This document shows positions 52,048 through 62,967 of a stretch of 64,000 nt of DNA, piece after piece. Below the pieces are notes generated by a model. It saw only the letters and a list, made by a program, of their open reading frames with translations, made no database searches and was not told where the DNA came from. Location: contig CAVTGA010000002.1 of NCBI GenBank assembly GCA_963734185.1, positions 248,001 to 312,000 on the forward strand, in the 5' to 3' direction. The DNA comes from PALSA-894 sp963734185 (GTDB lineage: Bacteria > Pseudomonadota > Alphaproteobacteria > Rhizobiales > Xanthobacteraceae). Every line of letters begins with the position of its first letter. Position 1 is the stretch's first letter. The translations under genes were made by a program, and so were the position numbers.

Positions 52048-53268
52048 TCAGCTTCCCACGTCTCCGCTCATGATCGGGCCGAACAGCTCCCAGCGCTCGC
52101 CGTTGAAGCGCTGCATCTGCATCTGCTCGATCGGATAGAAGTCGTTGGGGTTGGTGTTGATGGCGATCCCCGGCAGCAGCATCGGGTGCTGCAGGTTCTT
52201 CAGATTGGCGGCCTGCTTCATCACGTTGGCGCGGGTCAGGTCGTCGCCGCACTGCTTCAGGGTCTGCACCAGCGTCTGCGCCACGGTGTAACCGTAGACC
52301 GTGAAGCTCGTGGTCTTGTCGCCGTCCGGATAGAACTTGTCCATGAAGGCGGCCCATTCCTTGCGGCCGGCGTCGTTGTCCCAGGTCGGATCGGTCGGGT
52401 CCTTGAGGTAGCCGGTCGACAGGATGCCCTTCGAAGCCTCGAGGCCCGCGGGCTTGAGCACCGAGCCAACCGAGTTCGACACGTTGTTGAGAAGGTGCAT
52501 CGGCTTCCAGCCGATTTCGTGCATCTTCTTGATCGCCTGGGCGGCGAACTTCGGCGTCGTGACGTTGAAGAAGATGTCGGCGCCGGAGGCCTTCAGGTTG
52601 ATGATCTGCGAGTTGACGGTCGGGTCCGAGGTCTCGTAGGGCAATTCGGCGACGATCGGGATCTTGCCGGCGAGGCCGTCCTTCAGGCCCTTGACGTAGT
52701 CCTTCCCGTAGTCGTCGTTCTGGAACAGGATCGCGACCTTGCCCTTGGGATTGTGCTCCATCAGGTACTTGGCGTAGATGCGCCCCTCGCTCTGGTAGTT
52801 GGGCTGCCAGCCGATGGTCCAGGGGAAGTTCTTCGGGTCGCCCCACTTGGTGGCGCCGGTCGCGACGAACAGCTGCGGCACCTTCTTGGCGTTCATGTAT
52901 TTCTGGATCGCCGTGTTGCCGGGCGTGCCGAGCGGCTGGAACACCAGCAGCACCTCGTCGCTCTCGACCAGCTTGCGCACCTGCTCCACTGCCTTGGGCG
53001 GCGAATAGCCGTCGTCGTAGGTGATGAAGGTGATCTTGCGGCCGTTGATGCCGCCCTCGGCGTTGATCTTGTTGAAGTAGGCGCCGATGGTCTTGCCGAT
53101 CACGCCGTAGGACGAGGCCGGCCCGCTGTAGGGATTGACGTTGCCGATCTTGATCTCGGTGTCGCTCGCGCCGGTGTCGTACTTCTTCTGCGCGAATGCG
53201 GGACCCGCGACCGCGGCGGCGAGGCTCGCGGCGGTCGAGGCAAGCAGCATGCGTTTGGTCAGCTTCAT
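52048..53268 (-). CDS. livK: Branched-chain amino acid-type ABC transporter substrate-binding protein
   Basis: 406 residues; ATG 53268 with GGGAGG upstream. Leader KRMLLASTAASLAAAVAGPAFAQ. EIKIGNVNPYSGPASSYGVIG is the opening of the Peripl_BP_6 (LivK-like) fold and FITYDDGYSPPKAVEQVRKL the first hinge region. It is about 260 bases downstream of livM, separated by three palindromes, on the same strand. In this large family the ligand is often an aromatic or aliphatic acid, not leucine, and the acyl-CoA genes beyond the IclR regulator favour that. Confidence 0.92.
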   Translation of the reverse strand: MKLTKRMLLASTAASLAAAVAGPAFAQKKYDTGASDTEIKIGNVNPYSGPASSYGVIGKTIGAYFNKINAEGGINGRKITFITYDDGYSPPKAVEQVRKLVESDEVLLVFQPLGTPGNTAIQKYMNAKKVPQLFVATGATKWGDPKNFPWTIGWQPNYQSEGRIYAKYLMEHNPKGKVAILFQNDDYGKDYVKGLKDGLAGKIPIVAELPYETSDPTVNSQIINLKASGADIFFNVTTPKFAAQAIKKMHEIGWKPMHLLNNVSNSVGSVLKPAGLEASKGILSTGYLKDPTDPTWDNDAGRKEWAAFMDKFYPDGDKTTSFTVYGYTVAQTLVQTLKQCGDDLTRANVMKQAANLKNLQHPMLLPGIAINTNPNDFYPIEQMQMQRFNGERWELFGPIMSGDVGS

Positions 53269-53382
53269 TGCATCCTCCCTGTTGGGTAGCGTGGCACGAT
53301 TATAGCGTTCCGGCCATTTCCACACAAAGCGAATCGCGATCCACGACGACCAAGCAAGAAATGGCCGTCGCTTCTTGCGTTG

Positions 53383-53534
53383 GCGCATGATCTTTTCCCG
53401 AAAACCGGTCTCCACTTTTCGGGATCATGCGCTAGAGCACGATGACTTTTCTTCGAATTGTCATCGCGCTCTAAGTTATTCGTGGAGCATGATCTTTTCC
53501 GAAAACCGCTGCACACTTTTCGGGATCATGCTCT
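53383..53534. repeat. Cluster of three palindromes, family A
   Basis: Three units in a row: 53383-53433 (GCGCATGATC...GATCATGCGC), 53434-53472 (AGAGCACGATGAC...GTCATCGCGCTCT) and 53485-53534 (GAGCATGATC...GATCATGCTCT). The last supplies the TAG stop of livM (53533-53535). They separate livM from livK. Confidence 0.85.
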
Positions 53535-54615
53535 AGCGTCCTTGTCGAACCAGGTATCCGACGGCCCGCCGCACCAGCCCGGCGACTCCGGTCGGCATCA
53601 CGTAGATCACCAGGATCAGGATCAGCCCGTAGACCGCGCCGGGCAGGCTTTTCGCCAGGTGGTCGGCCATGCGCGGGACGTAGTTCAGGAAATACTCGAG
53701 GATCCTGACGATCTGGTGCAGGACGCCTTCGGCGATGTTGGGCACGAACAGCACGAAGAAGCCGCCGAACACCGTGCCGATATTCGAGCCGACGCCCCCG
53801 ACCACGAGGCCGACGAACAACGCGATCGCGAGCGCGAAGGTGAAGCTGTCGGGGGCGACGTAGGCGATGGCGAGCGCGCCGAGCGCGCCGGCAACGCCGG
53901 TGTAGAGCGCGCTCACCCCGAAGGTGAGCGACTTGTACAGCGCGACATTGATGCCCATGGCGCTGGCCGCGATCGGGTGGTCGCGGATCGCGATCAGCGC
54001 GCGGCCGGTGCGGCTGGCCACCAAGTTGTTGGCGCAGGCATACATGATCAGGGCGATGGCGAGCGTGAAGAAATAGAGCCACTGATCGGAATTGAGCTTC
54101 AGCCCGAACGGCGCATCGGGCTTGATCAGCACGATGCCCTGCACGCCGCCGGTCCAGTGCTCGAGCGGCGTCGATTTGAGAAGCTGGGGGATGGCAATCG
54201 CGAGCGCGAACGTGGCAAGCGCCAGGTAGATGCCTTCGAGCCGCAGCGCCGGCAGGCCGAACAGGAAGCCGAACACGAAGCAGACCAGGCCGGCGACCGG
54301 CAAGGTCCAGTAGTACTCGATGCCGCCGTGCTCCATCATGATCGCCGCCGTATAGGCGCCGATGGCGTAGAAGGCGCTGTGCCCGAGCGAGAACTGGCCG
54401 TTGATGCCGGTCAACAGGTTGAGGCCGAGCACCGCGATGGCGTAGATCACCGCCAGCGTGACCTGGAAGGTGTAGAACGGCTTGAACACGAACGGCAGGA
54501 CGAGCACCACGACAAGGCCGACGCAGAGCGCGATCCTGCGCCATGCCGGCAGCGACAGGCCGGCAACGCTGGCGACCGGCTGAGGCGTTGTCGTCTCGGT
54601 CATCCGGCGCAGCAT
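53533..54615 (-). CDS. livM: Branched-chain amino acid-type ABC transporter permease LivM
   Basis: 360 residues, about ten membrane segments. GLNLLTGINGQFSLGHSAFYAIGAY is the LivM signature, and GRALIAIRDHPIAASAMGINVALYKSL is the EAA-like loop that contacts the ATPases. Begins three bases after livH. The stop lies in a palindromic repeat. Confidence 0.94.
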   Translation of the reverse strand: MLRRMTETTTPQPVASVAGLSLPAWRRIALCVGLVVVLVLPFVFKPFYTFQVTLAVIYAIAVLGLNLLTGINGQFSLGHSAFYAIGAYTAAIMMEHGGIEYYWTLPVAGLVCFVFGFLFGLPALRLEGIYLALATFALAIAIPQLLKSTPLEHWTGGVQGIVLIKPDAPFGLKLNSDQWLYFFTLAIALIMYACANNLVASRTGRALIAIRDHPIAASAMGINVALYKSLTFGVSALYTGVAGALGALAIAYVAPDSFTFALAIALFVGLVVGGVGSNIGTVFGGFFVLFVPNIAEGVLHQIVRILEYFLNYVPRMADHLAKSLPGAVYGLILILVIYVMPTGVAGLVRRAVGYLVRQGR

Positions 54616-54618
54616 CGC

Positions 54619-55563
54619 CTACACCCTGGTCACGACCGGCCGGCCGAACAGGCCGCTCGGTTTGATGGTGAGCACCAGCACGATGATGAAGAGCGCGATG
54701 GTAAGCTTCATCTCGCGCCCGGCATGCGCGACGAATGATCCGACCCCCTGGCCGACATAAGGCACGTACGTCGCGATGAAGTTGCCGATGTGCTGGAAAT
54801 AGGTTCCGGCAAGATTCTCGATCACTCCGACCGCGAAGCCTCCCACCACCGCGCCGCCCGGGCTGGTCAGCCCGCCGACCACCGCGCCGGCGAAGCCGTA
54901 GAGCAGGATGCTCAACATCATGTTGGGTTCGAGGAAGACGACCGGCGCGATCAGCATGCCGGCGACCGCCCCGATCGCCGCCGCCATGCCCCAGCCGAGC
55001 GCGATCATCCAGCCGACGCGGATGCCGGCGAGCCGCGCGCTCTCGGGATTGGCGGCGGCCGCGCGCATGGCGAGCCCGATGCGGGTGTGGCGGAAGAACA
55101 AATAGAGCAGCACCAGCATCACCAGCGTCACCGCCACCATGCCGGCATCGTGCGGACCGATCAGGCTCTGCCCGAGCAGTTGCCCCGAGCCGAACGGGCT
55201 GGCGAAATTCTTGATGGTGTAGTCCCAGATGGCGCCGGCGGCGCTGTTGATGATGGCGAACAGCGCGATGAACACGACGACGTGGGTCAGCACCGGCGCA
55301 TTGTGGATCGGCTTGAACACGATGCGCTCGATCAGCACGCCGGCGACGAACGAGATCGCGATGGTGGCGGCGAACGCGACCCAATAGGGCAAGCCCCACT
55401 GCAGCAGCTGCCAGGCGATGAAGGTGGAGAACATCGCCATCTCGCCCTGGGCGAAATTGAGATGGTCGATCGCCTGGTAGATCATGACGATGGCCAGCGC
55501 CATGCAGGCATAGATGCCTCCCGTGGCGAGCCCGGCCAGGACCTGGTGCAGAAAAAGCTCCAT
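54619..55563 (-). CDS. livH: Branched-chain amino acid-type ABC transporter permease LivH
   Basis: 314 residues, about eight membrane segments. LHQVLAGLATGGIYACMALA and IDHLNFAQGEMAMFSTF are typical LivH openings; RAAAANPESARLAGIRVGWM is the ATPase-contact loop. Ten bases after livF, three before livM. Forms the channel with LivM. Confidence 0.94.
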   Translation of the reverse strand: MELFLHQVLAGLATGGIYACMALAIVMIYQAIDHLNFAQGEMAMFSTFIAWQLLQWGLPYWVAFAATIAISFVAGVLIERIVFKPIHNAPVLTHVVVFIALFAIINSAAGAIWDYTIKNFASPFGSGQLLGQSLIGPHDAGMVAVTLVMLVLLYLFFRHTRIGLAMRAAAANPESARLAGIRVGWMIALGWGMAAAIGAVAGMLIAPVVFLEPNMMLSILLYGFAGAVVGGLTSPGGAVVGGFAVGVIENLAGTYFQHIGNFIATYVPYVGQGVGSFVAHAGREMKLTIALFIIVLVLTIKPSGLFGRPVVTRV

Positions 55564-55573
55564 GCGTTACCCG

Positions 55574-56290
55574 TCAGTAGCCGAGATAAGAGCGCCGGAT
55601 GCTCTCGTCGTTGCGCAGGTCGGCGGCGGGGCCGGTCATCACCAGCCGCCCGGTTTCCATCAGATAGGCGTGGTCGGCGAGATCGAGCGCCAGCGCGGCG
55701 TTCTGCTCGACCAGCAGCATGCTCACCTTTTCGGTCTGATTGAGGGTGCGCAGGATGCCGAACATCTCCTCGACGATCAGCGGCGCGAGCCCGAACGACG
55801 GCTCGTCGAGCAGCATCAGGCGCGGCCGCAGCATCATGGCGCGTCCGATCGCGAGCATCTGCTGCTCGCCCCCCGACAGGGTCCCGGCCTGCTGGCGCCG
55901 GCGCTCCTTCAGCCGCGGAAAATAGCCGTAGACGCGCTCGACATCGGCCGCGATGGCGGCGCGGTCGCGCCGCGTCATGGCGCCGATCTCGAGGTTCTCT
56001 TCCACCGTCTGGCGCGAGAACGTGCCGCGCCCCTGCGGCACATGCGCGATGCCGAGCCGCACGATGTCCTCGGTCGCGCGCCCGGCGATCGGCTTCATGT
56101 CGAAGCGCACATCGCCGGTCGTGCGCACCATGCCGGAGAGCGAGCGCAAGGTCGTGGTCTTGCCGGCGCCGTTGGCGCCGAGCAGCGTGGTGATGCCCCC
56201 TTCGAGGACCTCGAGATCGACCGCGAACAGCACCTGCGTGTTGCCGTAGAAGGCGCAGAGCTGACGCGCTTCGAGCAGCATCGCGCTCAT
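55574..56290 (-). CDS. livF: Branched-chain amino acid-type ABC transporter ATP-binding protein LivF
   Basis: 238 residues. Walker A GANGAGKTTTLR, signature LSGGEQQMLAIGRAMM, Walker B LMLLDEPSFGLAP, H-loop MLLVEQN. Start overlaps the livG stop by four bases (ATGA). Heterodimerises with LivG. Confidence 0.94.
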   Translation of the reverse strand: MSAMLLEARQLCAFYGNTQVLFAVDLEVLEGGITTLLGANGAGKTTTLRSLSGMVRTTGDVRFDMKPIAGRATEDIVRLGIAHVPQGRGTFSRQTVEENLEIGAMTRRDRAAIAADVERVYGYFPRLKERRRQQAGTLSGGEQQMLAIGRAMMLRPRLMLLDEPSFGLAPLIVEEMFGILRTLNQTEKVSMLLVEQNAALALDLADHAYLMETGRLVMTGPAADLRNDESIRRSYLGY

Positions 56291-57117
56291 TTCTTGGTGG
56301 TCCCGAGATAGGCGAGGATCACGTCGGGGTCGTTCTGCACCTCGGCCGGCGTGCCGTCGGCGATCTTGCGGCCGAAGTCGAGCGCCACGACCTTGTCGCA
56401 GATCGACATCACCAGATTCATGTGATGCTCGACCAGCAGGACCGTGATGTCGCGCTCGTCGCGGATGCGCCGGATCAGTTGCCCGAGGTCGTCGAGCTCA
56501 TTGTGATTGAGGCCGCCGGCCGGCTCGTCGAGCAGCAACAGCCGCGGGCGCGCCGCGAGAGCGCGCGCCAGCTCGACACGCTTCTGCAGGCCGAAGGGCA
56601 GATCGGCGGCCGGTCGATGCGCGACCGCCGCGAGATCGAGGAACTCCAACAGCTCCCACGCGCTGTCTTCGAGGGCGCGGCTCTCGCGTCCGACCCAGGG
56701 CAGCCGCAGCGCGTTGCTGAGGAAATCGCTGCGCCCGAGGTGGTGGCCGCCGACGCGCACATTGTCGAGCACCGACATGGTGCGGAACAGCGCGAGGTTC
56801 TGGAACGTGCGGCCGATCCCGATGTCGGCGATGCGGTGCGGCGGCTTGTCGAGGATGCTCCGCCCTGCGAAAAGAATATCGCCCTCGACCGGGGTGTAGA
56901 GGCGGCTGAAGCAGTTGAACAGGGTGGTCTTGCCGGCGCCGTTCGGCCCGATCAGGCCGAGCAATTCCCGCTCGCGAAGCGTGAACGACACGCTGTCGAG
57001 CGCGACGATGCCGCCGAAGCGCACGCCGACATTGCGCACTTCGATCAGCGGCGCCGCCGCGACGGCGCGCGGCGTTCCCGCATGCGCGCTCGGTACCGCG
57101 CTCTGGAGGGCAGTCAC
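56287..57117 (-). CDS. livG: Branched-chain amino acid-type ABC transporter ATP-binding protein LivG
   Basis: 276 residues. Walker A GPNGAGKTTLFN, the LivG-style signature LPFGLQKRVELARAL, Walker B LLLLDEPAGGLN, H-loop VLLVEHHM. IGRTFQNLALFRTMSVLDNV is the Q-loop region. The first ~22 residues are not conserved in the family, so an internal start is possible. First gene of the minus-strand order livG-livF-livH-livM-livK. A palindrome and the IclR gene lie upstream. Confidence 0.93.
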   Translation of the reverse strand: MTALQSAVPSAHAGTPRAVAAAPLIEVRNVGVRFGGIVALDSVSFTLRERELLGLIGPNGAGKTTLFNCFSRLYTPVEGDILFAGRSILDKPPHRIADIGIGRTFQNLALFRTMSVLDNVRVGGHHLGRSDFLSNALRLPWVGRESRALEDSAWELLEFLDLAAVAHRPAADLPFGLQKRVELARALAARPRLLLLDEPAGGLNHNELDDLGQLIRRIRDERDITVLLVEHHMNLVMSICDKVVALDFGRKIADGTPAEVQNDPDVILAYLGTTKK

Positions 57118-57225
57118 GTTGCCGGCCCGTCAGCGCCGGCGACCCGACGCCATCGCTGCTCCCGCGCCTGCAGCCGAGCCTTGCTTCCAACCCATGACGC
57201 TTCTCCCCGGGATATTTTCTCGTTT

Positions 57226-57275
57226 GAGCATGATCTTTTCCGAAAACCGGTTCCCACTTTTCGGGATCATGCTCT
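57226..57275. repeat. Palindrome, family A
   Basis: GAGCATGATCTTTTCCGAAA paired with TTTTCGGGATCATGCTCT. Located between the 3' end of the IclR gene and livG, both on the minus strand. Confidence 0.85.
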
Positions 57276-57280
57276 GGCCG

Positions 57281-58114
57281 TCACCGGCCATTCAGTGCGA
57301 CTTCCACGTTGCGGACCATGTTGACCAGGCGCGGGCCGATATCGCTGGTCAGCCGCTCGCGCGTGAACTGGAACGCCGGCGCGCCGCAATTGAAGGCGAA
57401 CACGCCCGAGCCGTCCGGCGCCACCAAGGGAACGCCGACCGCGCTGATGTCGCGCTCCCAGTCGCCGACCGCGATGGTGAAGCCTTGCGCCGCATATTCC
57501 TCGAGCGCCTGCTCCAGGCTGGCGCGGACCTGCGGCCAGCGCTTGCCTTCCTGGCGCTTGATGTAGCCGAACAGCCACTCGCGCTCGCTCTCGGGCAGCC
57601 CCGCGAGCAGCGCGCGGCCCATGGCGGTCGTCGCGATCGGGATGCGCGAACCGAGATTGACGCGCAGCATGGCGCCCGACCTCGCGCGGCATAACTCGAC
57701 ATAGATCAGGTCGAGGCGGTCGCGCGTGCCGAGCGCCACGGCCGCACCGGCATAGTCGGCAAGCTCCTGCATGTAGGAACGCGCGACCTGACGGATGCGC
57801 ATGTTGGCGAGCGCCGAATAGCCGAGCGCGAGCGAACCTGGCGCGAGCTGATACTTCGCCATCCGCTCGACGTGGGTGAGGTAGCCGAGCTTGGTAAGCG
57901 TATAGGTCAGGCGCGAGACGGTCGGCTTCGGCAGGCCGGTACGCTCGGCGATCTCGCCGTTGCCGAGCAATCCCTCGCTCGGCGTGAACGCGCGCAGCAC
58001 TTCGAGGCCGCGAGCGAGTGCGGTGACGAACTTGCGATCCTCGCGCGCGGCGTCGGCCGATGCCTGAACGGGCGCTGCGTTGGTCCAGGCTTGCTGGCCG
58101 GTGTGCAGCGTCAC
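57281..58114 (-). CDS. IclR family transcriptional regulator
   Basis: 277 residues from GTG 58114 with GGGGAG upstream. N-terminal winged helix-turn-helix (~35-100: ALARGLEVLRAF, GNGEIAERTGLPKPTVSRLTYTL) and C-terminal effector domain (~110-277: PIATTAMGRALLAGLP, ISAVGVPLVAPDGSG). The adjoining gap holds palindromes fitting IclR operators (58209-58223). It diverges from the FadB-like gene and lies upstream of the liv genes, so it probably controls one or both according to a small aromatic or acid ligand. Confidence 0.93.
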   Translation of the reverse strand: MTLHTGQQAWTNAAPVQASADAAREDRKFVTALARGLEVLRAFTPSEGLLGNGEIAERTGLPKPTVSRLTYTLTKLGYLTHVERMAKYQLAPGSLALGYSALANMRIRQVARSYMQELADYAGAAVALGTRDRLDLIYVELCRARSGAMLRVNLGSRIPIATTAMGRALLAGLPESEREWLFGYIKRQEGKRWPQVRASLEQALEEYAAQGFTIAVGDWERDISAVGVPLVAPDGSGVFAFNCGAPAFQFTRERLTSDIGPRLVNMVRNVEVALNGR

Positions 58115-58208
58115 GGCGAACTCCCCTCCGCTCCCCGTCTGCGCGGGGCGGCAATTGACAAGAATGATCACCACACCCTAGCGTCACCGTCAACGTTGCA
58201 GAACGCAG

Positions 58209-58251
58209 TTTCGCATCGCGAAATCCGCAAATTTTATCTTCGCAGATGCGA
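58209..58251. promoter_or_regulatory. Candidate IclR operators in the divergent gap
   Basis: TTTCGC-ATC-GCGAAA (58209-58223) is a perfect 15-base palindrome of the TTCGCATxGCGAA kind reported for IclR proteins. TCGCA-GA-TGCGA (58240-58251) is a second, shorter one, 31 bases on and so three helical turns away. Both lie between the IclR gene and the FadB-like gene. Confidence 0.6.
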
Positions 58252-58344
58252 GATGCGCGTATGAACGACGCTGATGCGCTATCATCGCCTACCGGCTCGC
58301 CCGACGAGCCGACGAGAACAAGCCGAGCTCCAAGGAACCAAAAC

Positions 58345-60429
<2,085 letters not shown>

Positions 60430-60468
60430 CCGCAACGATCGATCGAATATTTCCTGGGAGTTCATGAG

Positions 60469-61646
60469 ATGCCCGACGCCGTCATCGTCTCCACCGCCCG
60501 CACCCCGATCGGCAAGGCCTATCGCGGCGCCTTCAACATGACCCACGGCGCAACGCTCGGCGGCCATGTGGTCAAGCATGCGGTCGAGCGCGCCAAGATC
60601 GACCCGAAGGAGGTCGAGGACGTGATCCTCGGCTGCGCCATGCCGGAGCGCGCCACGGGGCAGAACATCGCGCGGCTTGCGGCGCTGCGCGCCGGCCTGC
60701 CGGTGACGGTCGGCGGCGTGACGGTGAACCGCTTCTGCTCCTCCGGGCTGCAGACCATCGCCATGGCGGCCCAACGCGTGATCGCGGGCGAGGCCGACGT
60801 GATCGTGGCCGGCGGGCTCGAGAGCATCAGCCTGGTGCAGGACGGCCGATCGGGCCCAGTGAAGGAAGACTGGCTGATGGCGCACAAGCCGGAGGTCTGG
60901 ATGCCGATGATCGAGACCGCCGACATCGTCGCCGCCCGCTACAACGTCAGCCGCGAGGCGCAGGACGATTACGCGTTGGAAAGCCAGCGCCGCACCGCCG
61001 CCGGCCAGCAGGCCGGCCGCTTCGACGACGAGATCGTGCCGCTGCCGACCACCAAGAAGGTCGTCGACAAGGACACCAAGGCCGAGAGCATGGAGGCGGT
61101 GACGCTCAAGAGCGACGAAGGCAACCGTCCTGACACCAATATCGAGGGCCTGCGCGCGCTGCAAGCCGGTGCGCGAGGGCGGCTTCATCACCGCCGGCAA
61201 TGCCAGCCAGCTCTCCGACGGCGCCTCGGCCTGCGTGGTGATGGAGCGCCAAGGTCGCCGAGAAGAAGGGCCTGAAGCCGCTCGGCACGTTCCGCGGCTT
61301 CGCGGTCGCCGGCTGCGAGCCGGACGAGATGGGCATCGGCCCGGTGTTCGCGGTGCCGAAGCTGCTGGCGCGCACCGGCGTCAAGATCGACGACATCGAC
61401 CTGTGGGAATTGAACGAGGCGTTCGCCAGCCAGGTGCTGTACTGCCGCGACCGGCTCGGCATCCCGCAGGACAAGCTCAATGTCGATGGCGGCGCGATCT
61501 CGATCGGCCATCCCTACGGCATGAGCGGCGCGCGCATGACCGGGCATATCCTGATCGAGGGCCGGCGGCGCGGCGCCAAGCGCGCGGTCGTCACCATGTG
61601 CATCGGCGGCGGCATGGGTGCGGCGGGCCTGTTCGAGATTCATTGA
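60469..61646 (+). pseudogene. Acetyl-CoA acyltransferase (thiolase), two frame breaks
   Basis: Joining three frames gives a full ~391-residue thiolase. VNRFCSSGLQTIAMAA holds the nucleophilic cysteine, NEAFASQVLY the NEAF histidine-region motif, GGAISIGHPYGMSGAR the catalytic histidine and TMCIGGGMGAAGLFE the second cysteine. One extra base near 61162-61164 (before REGGFITAGNASQLSDG) and one near 61247 (before AEKKGLKPLGTFRG) break the frame. All catalytic residues survive, so sequencing error is as likely as decay. It cleaves 3-ketoacyl-CoA from the FadB-like enzyme. Confidence 0.85.
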
Positions 61647-61651
61647 GTATT

Positions 61652-61737
61652 CGTCATGCCCGGCCTTGTGCCGGGCATCCACGTCCTCTCGTGCGACAAG
61701 CAAGACGTGGATGGCCGGGACAAGCCCGGCCATGACG
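61652..61737. repeat. Palindromic repeat, family D
   Basis: CGTCATGCCCGGCCTTGTGC and CATCCACGTCCT pair with GACGTGGATGGCC and GGCCATGACG. Lies between the thiolase stop and the first acyl-CoA dehydrogenase start. Confidence 0.8.
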
Positions 61738-61753
61738 CAGAAGGAGGCAAGCC

Positions 61754-62967
61754 ATGGACCTTCGCTTCACGCCCGAAGAGAACGCCTTCCGCGACGAGGT
61801 GCGCACGTTCTTCAAGGCCAATCTGCCGGAGAATATCCGCCGCAAGTCGGCAGAGGGCATCCGCTACATCAAGGACGACATCGTCACCTGGCAGCGCATC
61901 CTCAACAGACAAGGCTGGGCGGTGCCGCACTGGCCGAAGGAGTGGGGCGGCACCGGCTGGAGCCCGGTGCAGCAATACATCTTCCTCGAGGAGATGCAGC
62001 TGGCGCCGAGCGCCCGAGCCGCTCGGCTTCGGCGTCAACATGGTCGGGCCGGTGCTCATCGCGTTCGGCGCGCGAGGAGCAGAAGCGCCACTTCCTGCCG
62101 CGCATCGCCAACATCGACGACTGGTGGTGCCAGGGCTTCTCCGAGCCCGGCGTCGGGCTCCGACCTTGCGTCGCTGAAGACCACGGCCAAGCGCGACGGC
62201 GACCACTACGTGGTCAACGGCCAGAAGACCTGGACCACCTCGGCGCAATATGCCGACTGGATCTTCTGCCTGGTGCGCACCGACTCTTCGGCGAAGAAGC
62301 AGGAGGGCATCTCCTTCCTGCTGATCGACATGAAGACGCCCGGCATCACGGTGCGCCCGATCCAGACCATCGACGGCGGCTACGAGGTCAACGAGGTCTT
62401 CTTCGACGACGTGCGGGTGCCGGTCGAGAACCGCATCGGCGAGGAGAACAAGGGCTGGGACTACGCCAAATTCCTGCTCGGCAACGAGCGCACCGGCATC
62501 GCGCGCGTCGGCATCTCCAAGGCGCAAGGTGCAGCGGCTGAAGGAGATCGCCGCGCTCGAAAGCGATCGGCGACAAGCCGCTGATCGAGGACGAGCGCTT
62601 CCGCGATCAAGATCGCGGCGGTCGAGGTCGAGCTGAAGGCGCTGGAGATGACGCAGCTGCGCGTCGTGGCCGCTGAGCGCAACCGCAAGAGCAACAAGCC
62701 CGATCCGGCGTCCTCGATCCTCAAGATCAAGGGCTCGGAAATCCAGCAGACCATGAGCGAATTGCTGATGGAGGTGGTCGGCCCCTACGCGCTGCCGTAC
62801 CAGCTCCCGCGCAGCGAAGATGAGCGCTGGAACGAGCCGCCGGTCGGCCCCGACTGGGCCGGCACGCTCGCGCCGACCTACTTCAACTGGCGCAAGATCT
62901 CGATCTACGGCGGCTCGAACGAGATCCAGAAGAACATCATCGCCAAGGCGATACTGGGGCTCTGTAA
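61754..62967 (+). pseudogene. Acyl-CoA dehydrogenase (first of two), multiple frame breaks
   Basis: Start ATG 61754 (DLRFTPEENAFRDEVRTFF). Joined frames give a ~400-residue acyl-CoA dehydrogenase: GWAVPHWPKEWGGTGWSP, WWCQGFSEPG, QKTWTTSAQYADWIFCLVR, GWDYAKFLLGNERTGIARVG and KISIYGGSNEIQKNIIAKAIL at the FAD-binding end. Extra bases are inferred near 62009, 62071, 62152, 62525, 62560, 62604 and just before the stop at ~62960. The TAA overlaps the next ATG (TAATG). It would introduce the alpha-beta double bond using FAD. Confidence 0.82.

Noticed and set aside
53269..53532. Upstream extension of the LivK gene
   Set aside because: The frame is open to 53415 but runs into palindromic repeats; the ATG at 53268 has a strong ribosome site and a proper signal peptide.
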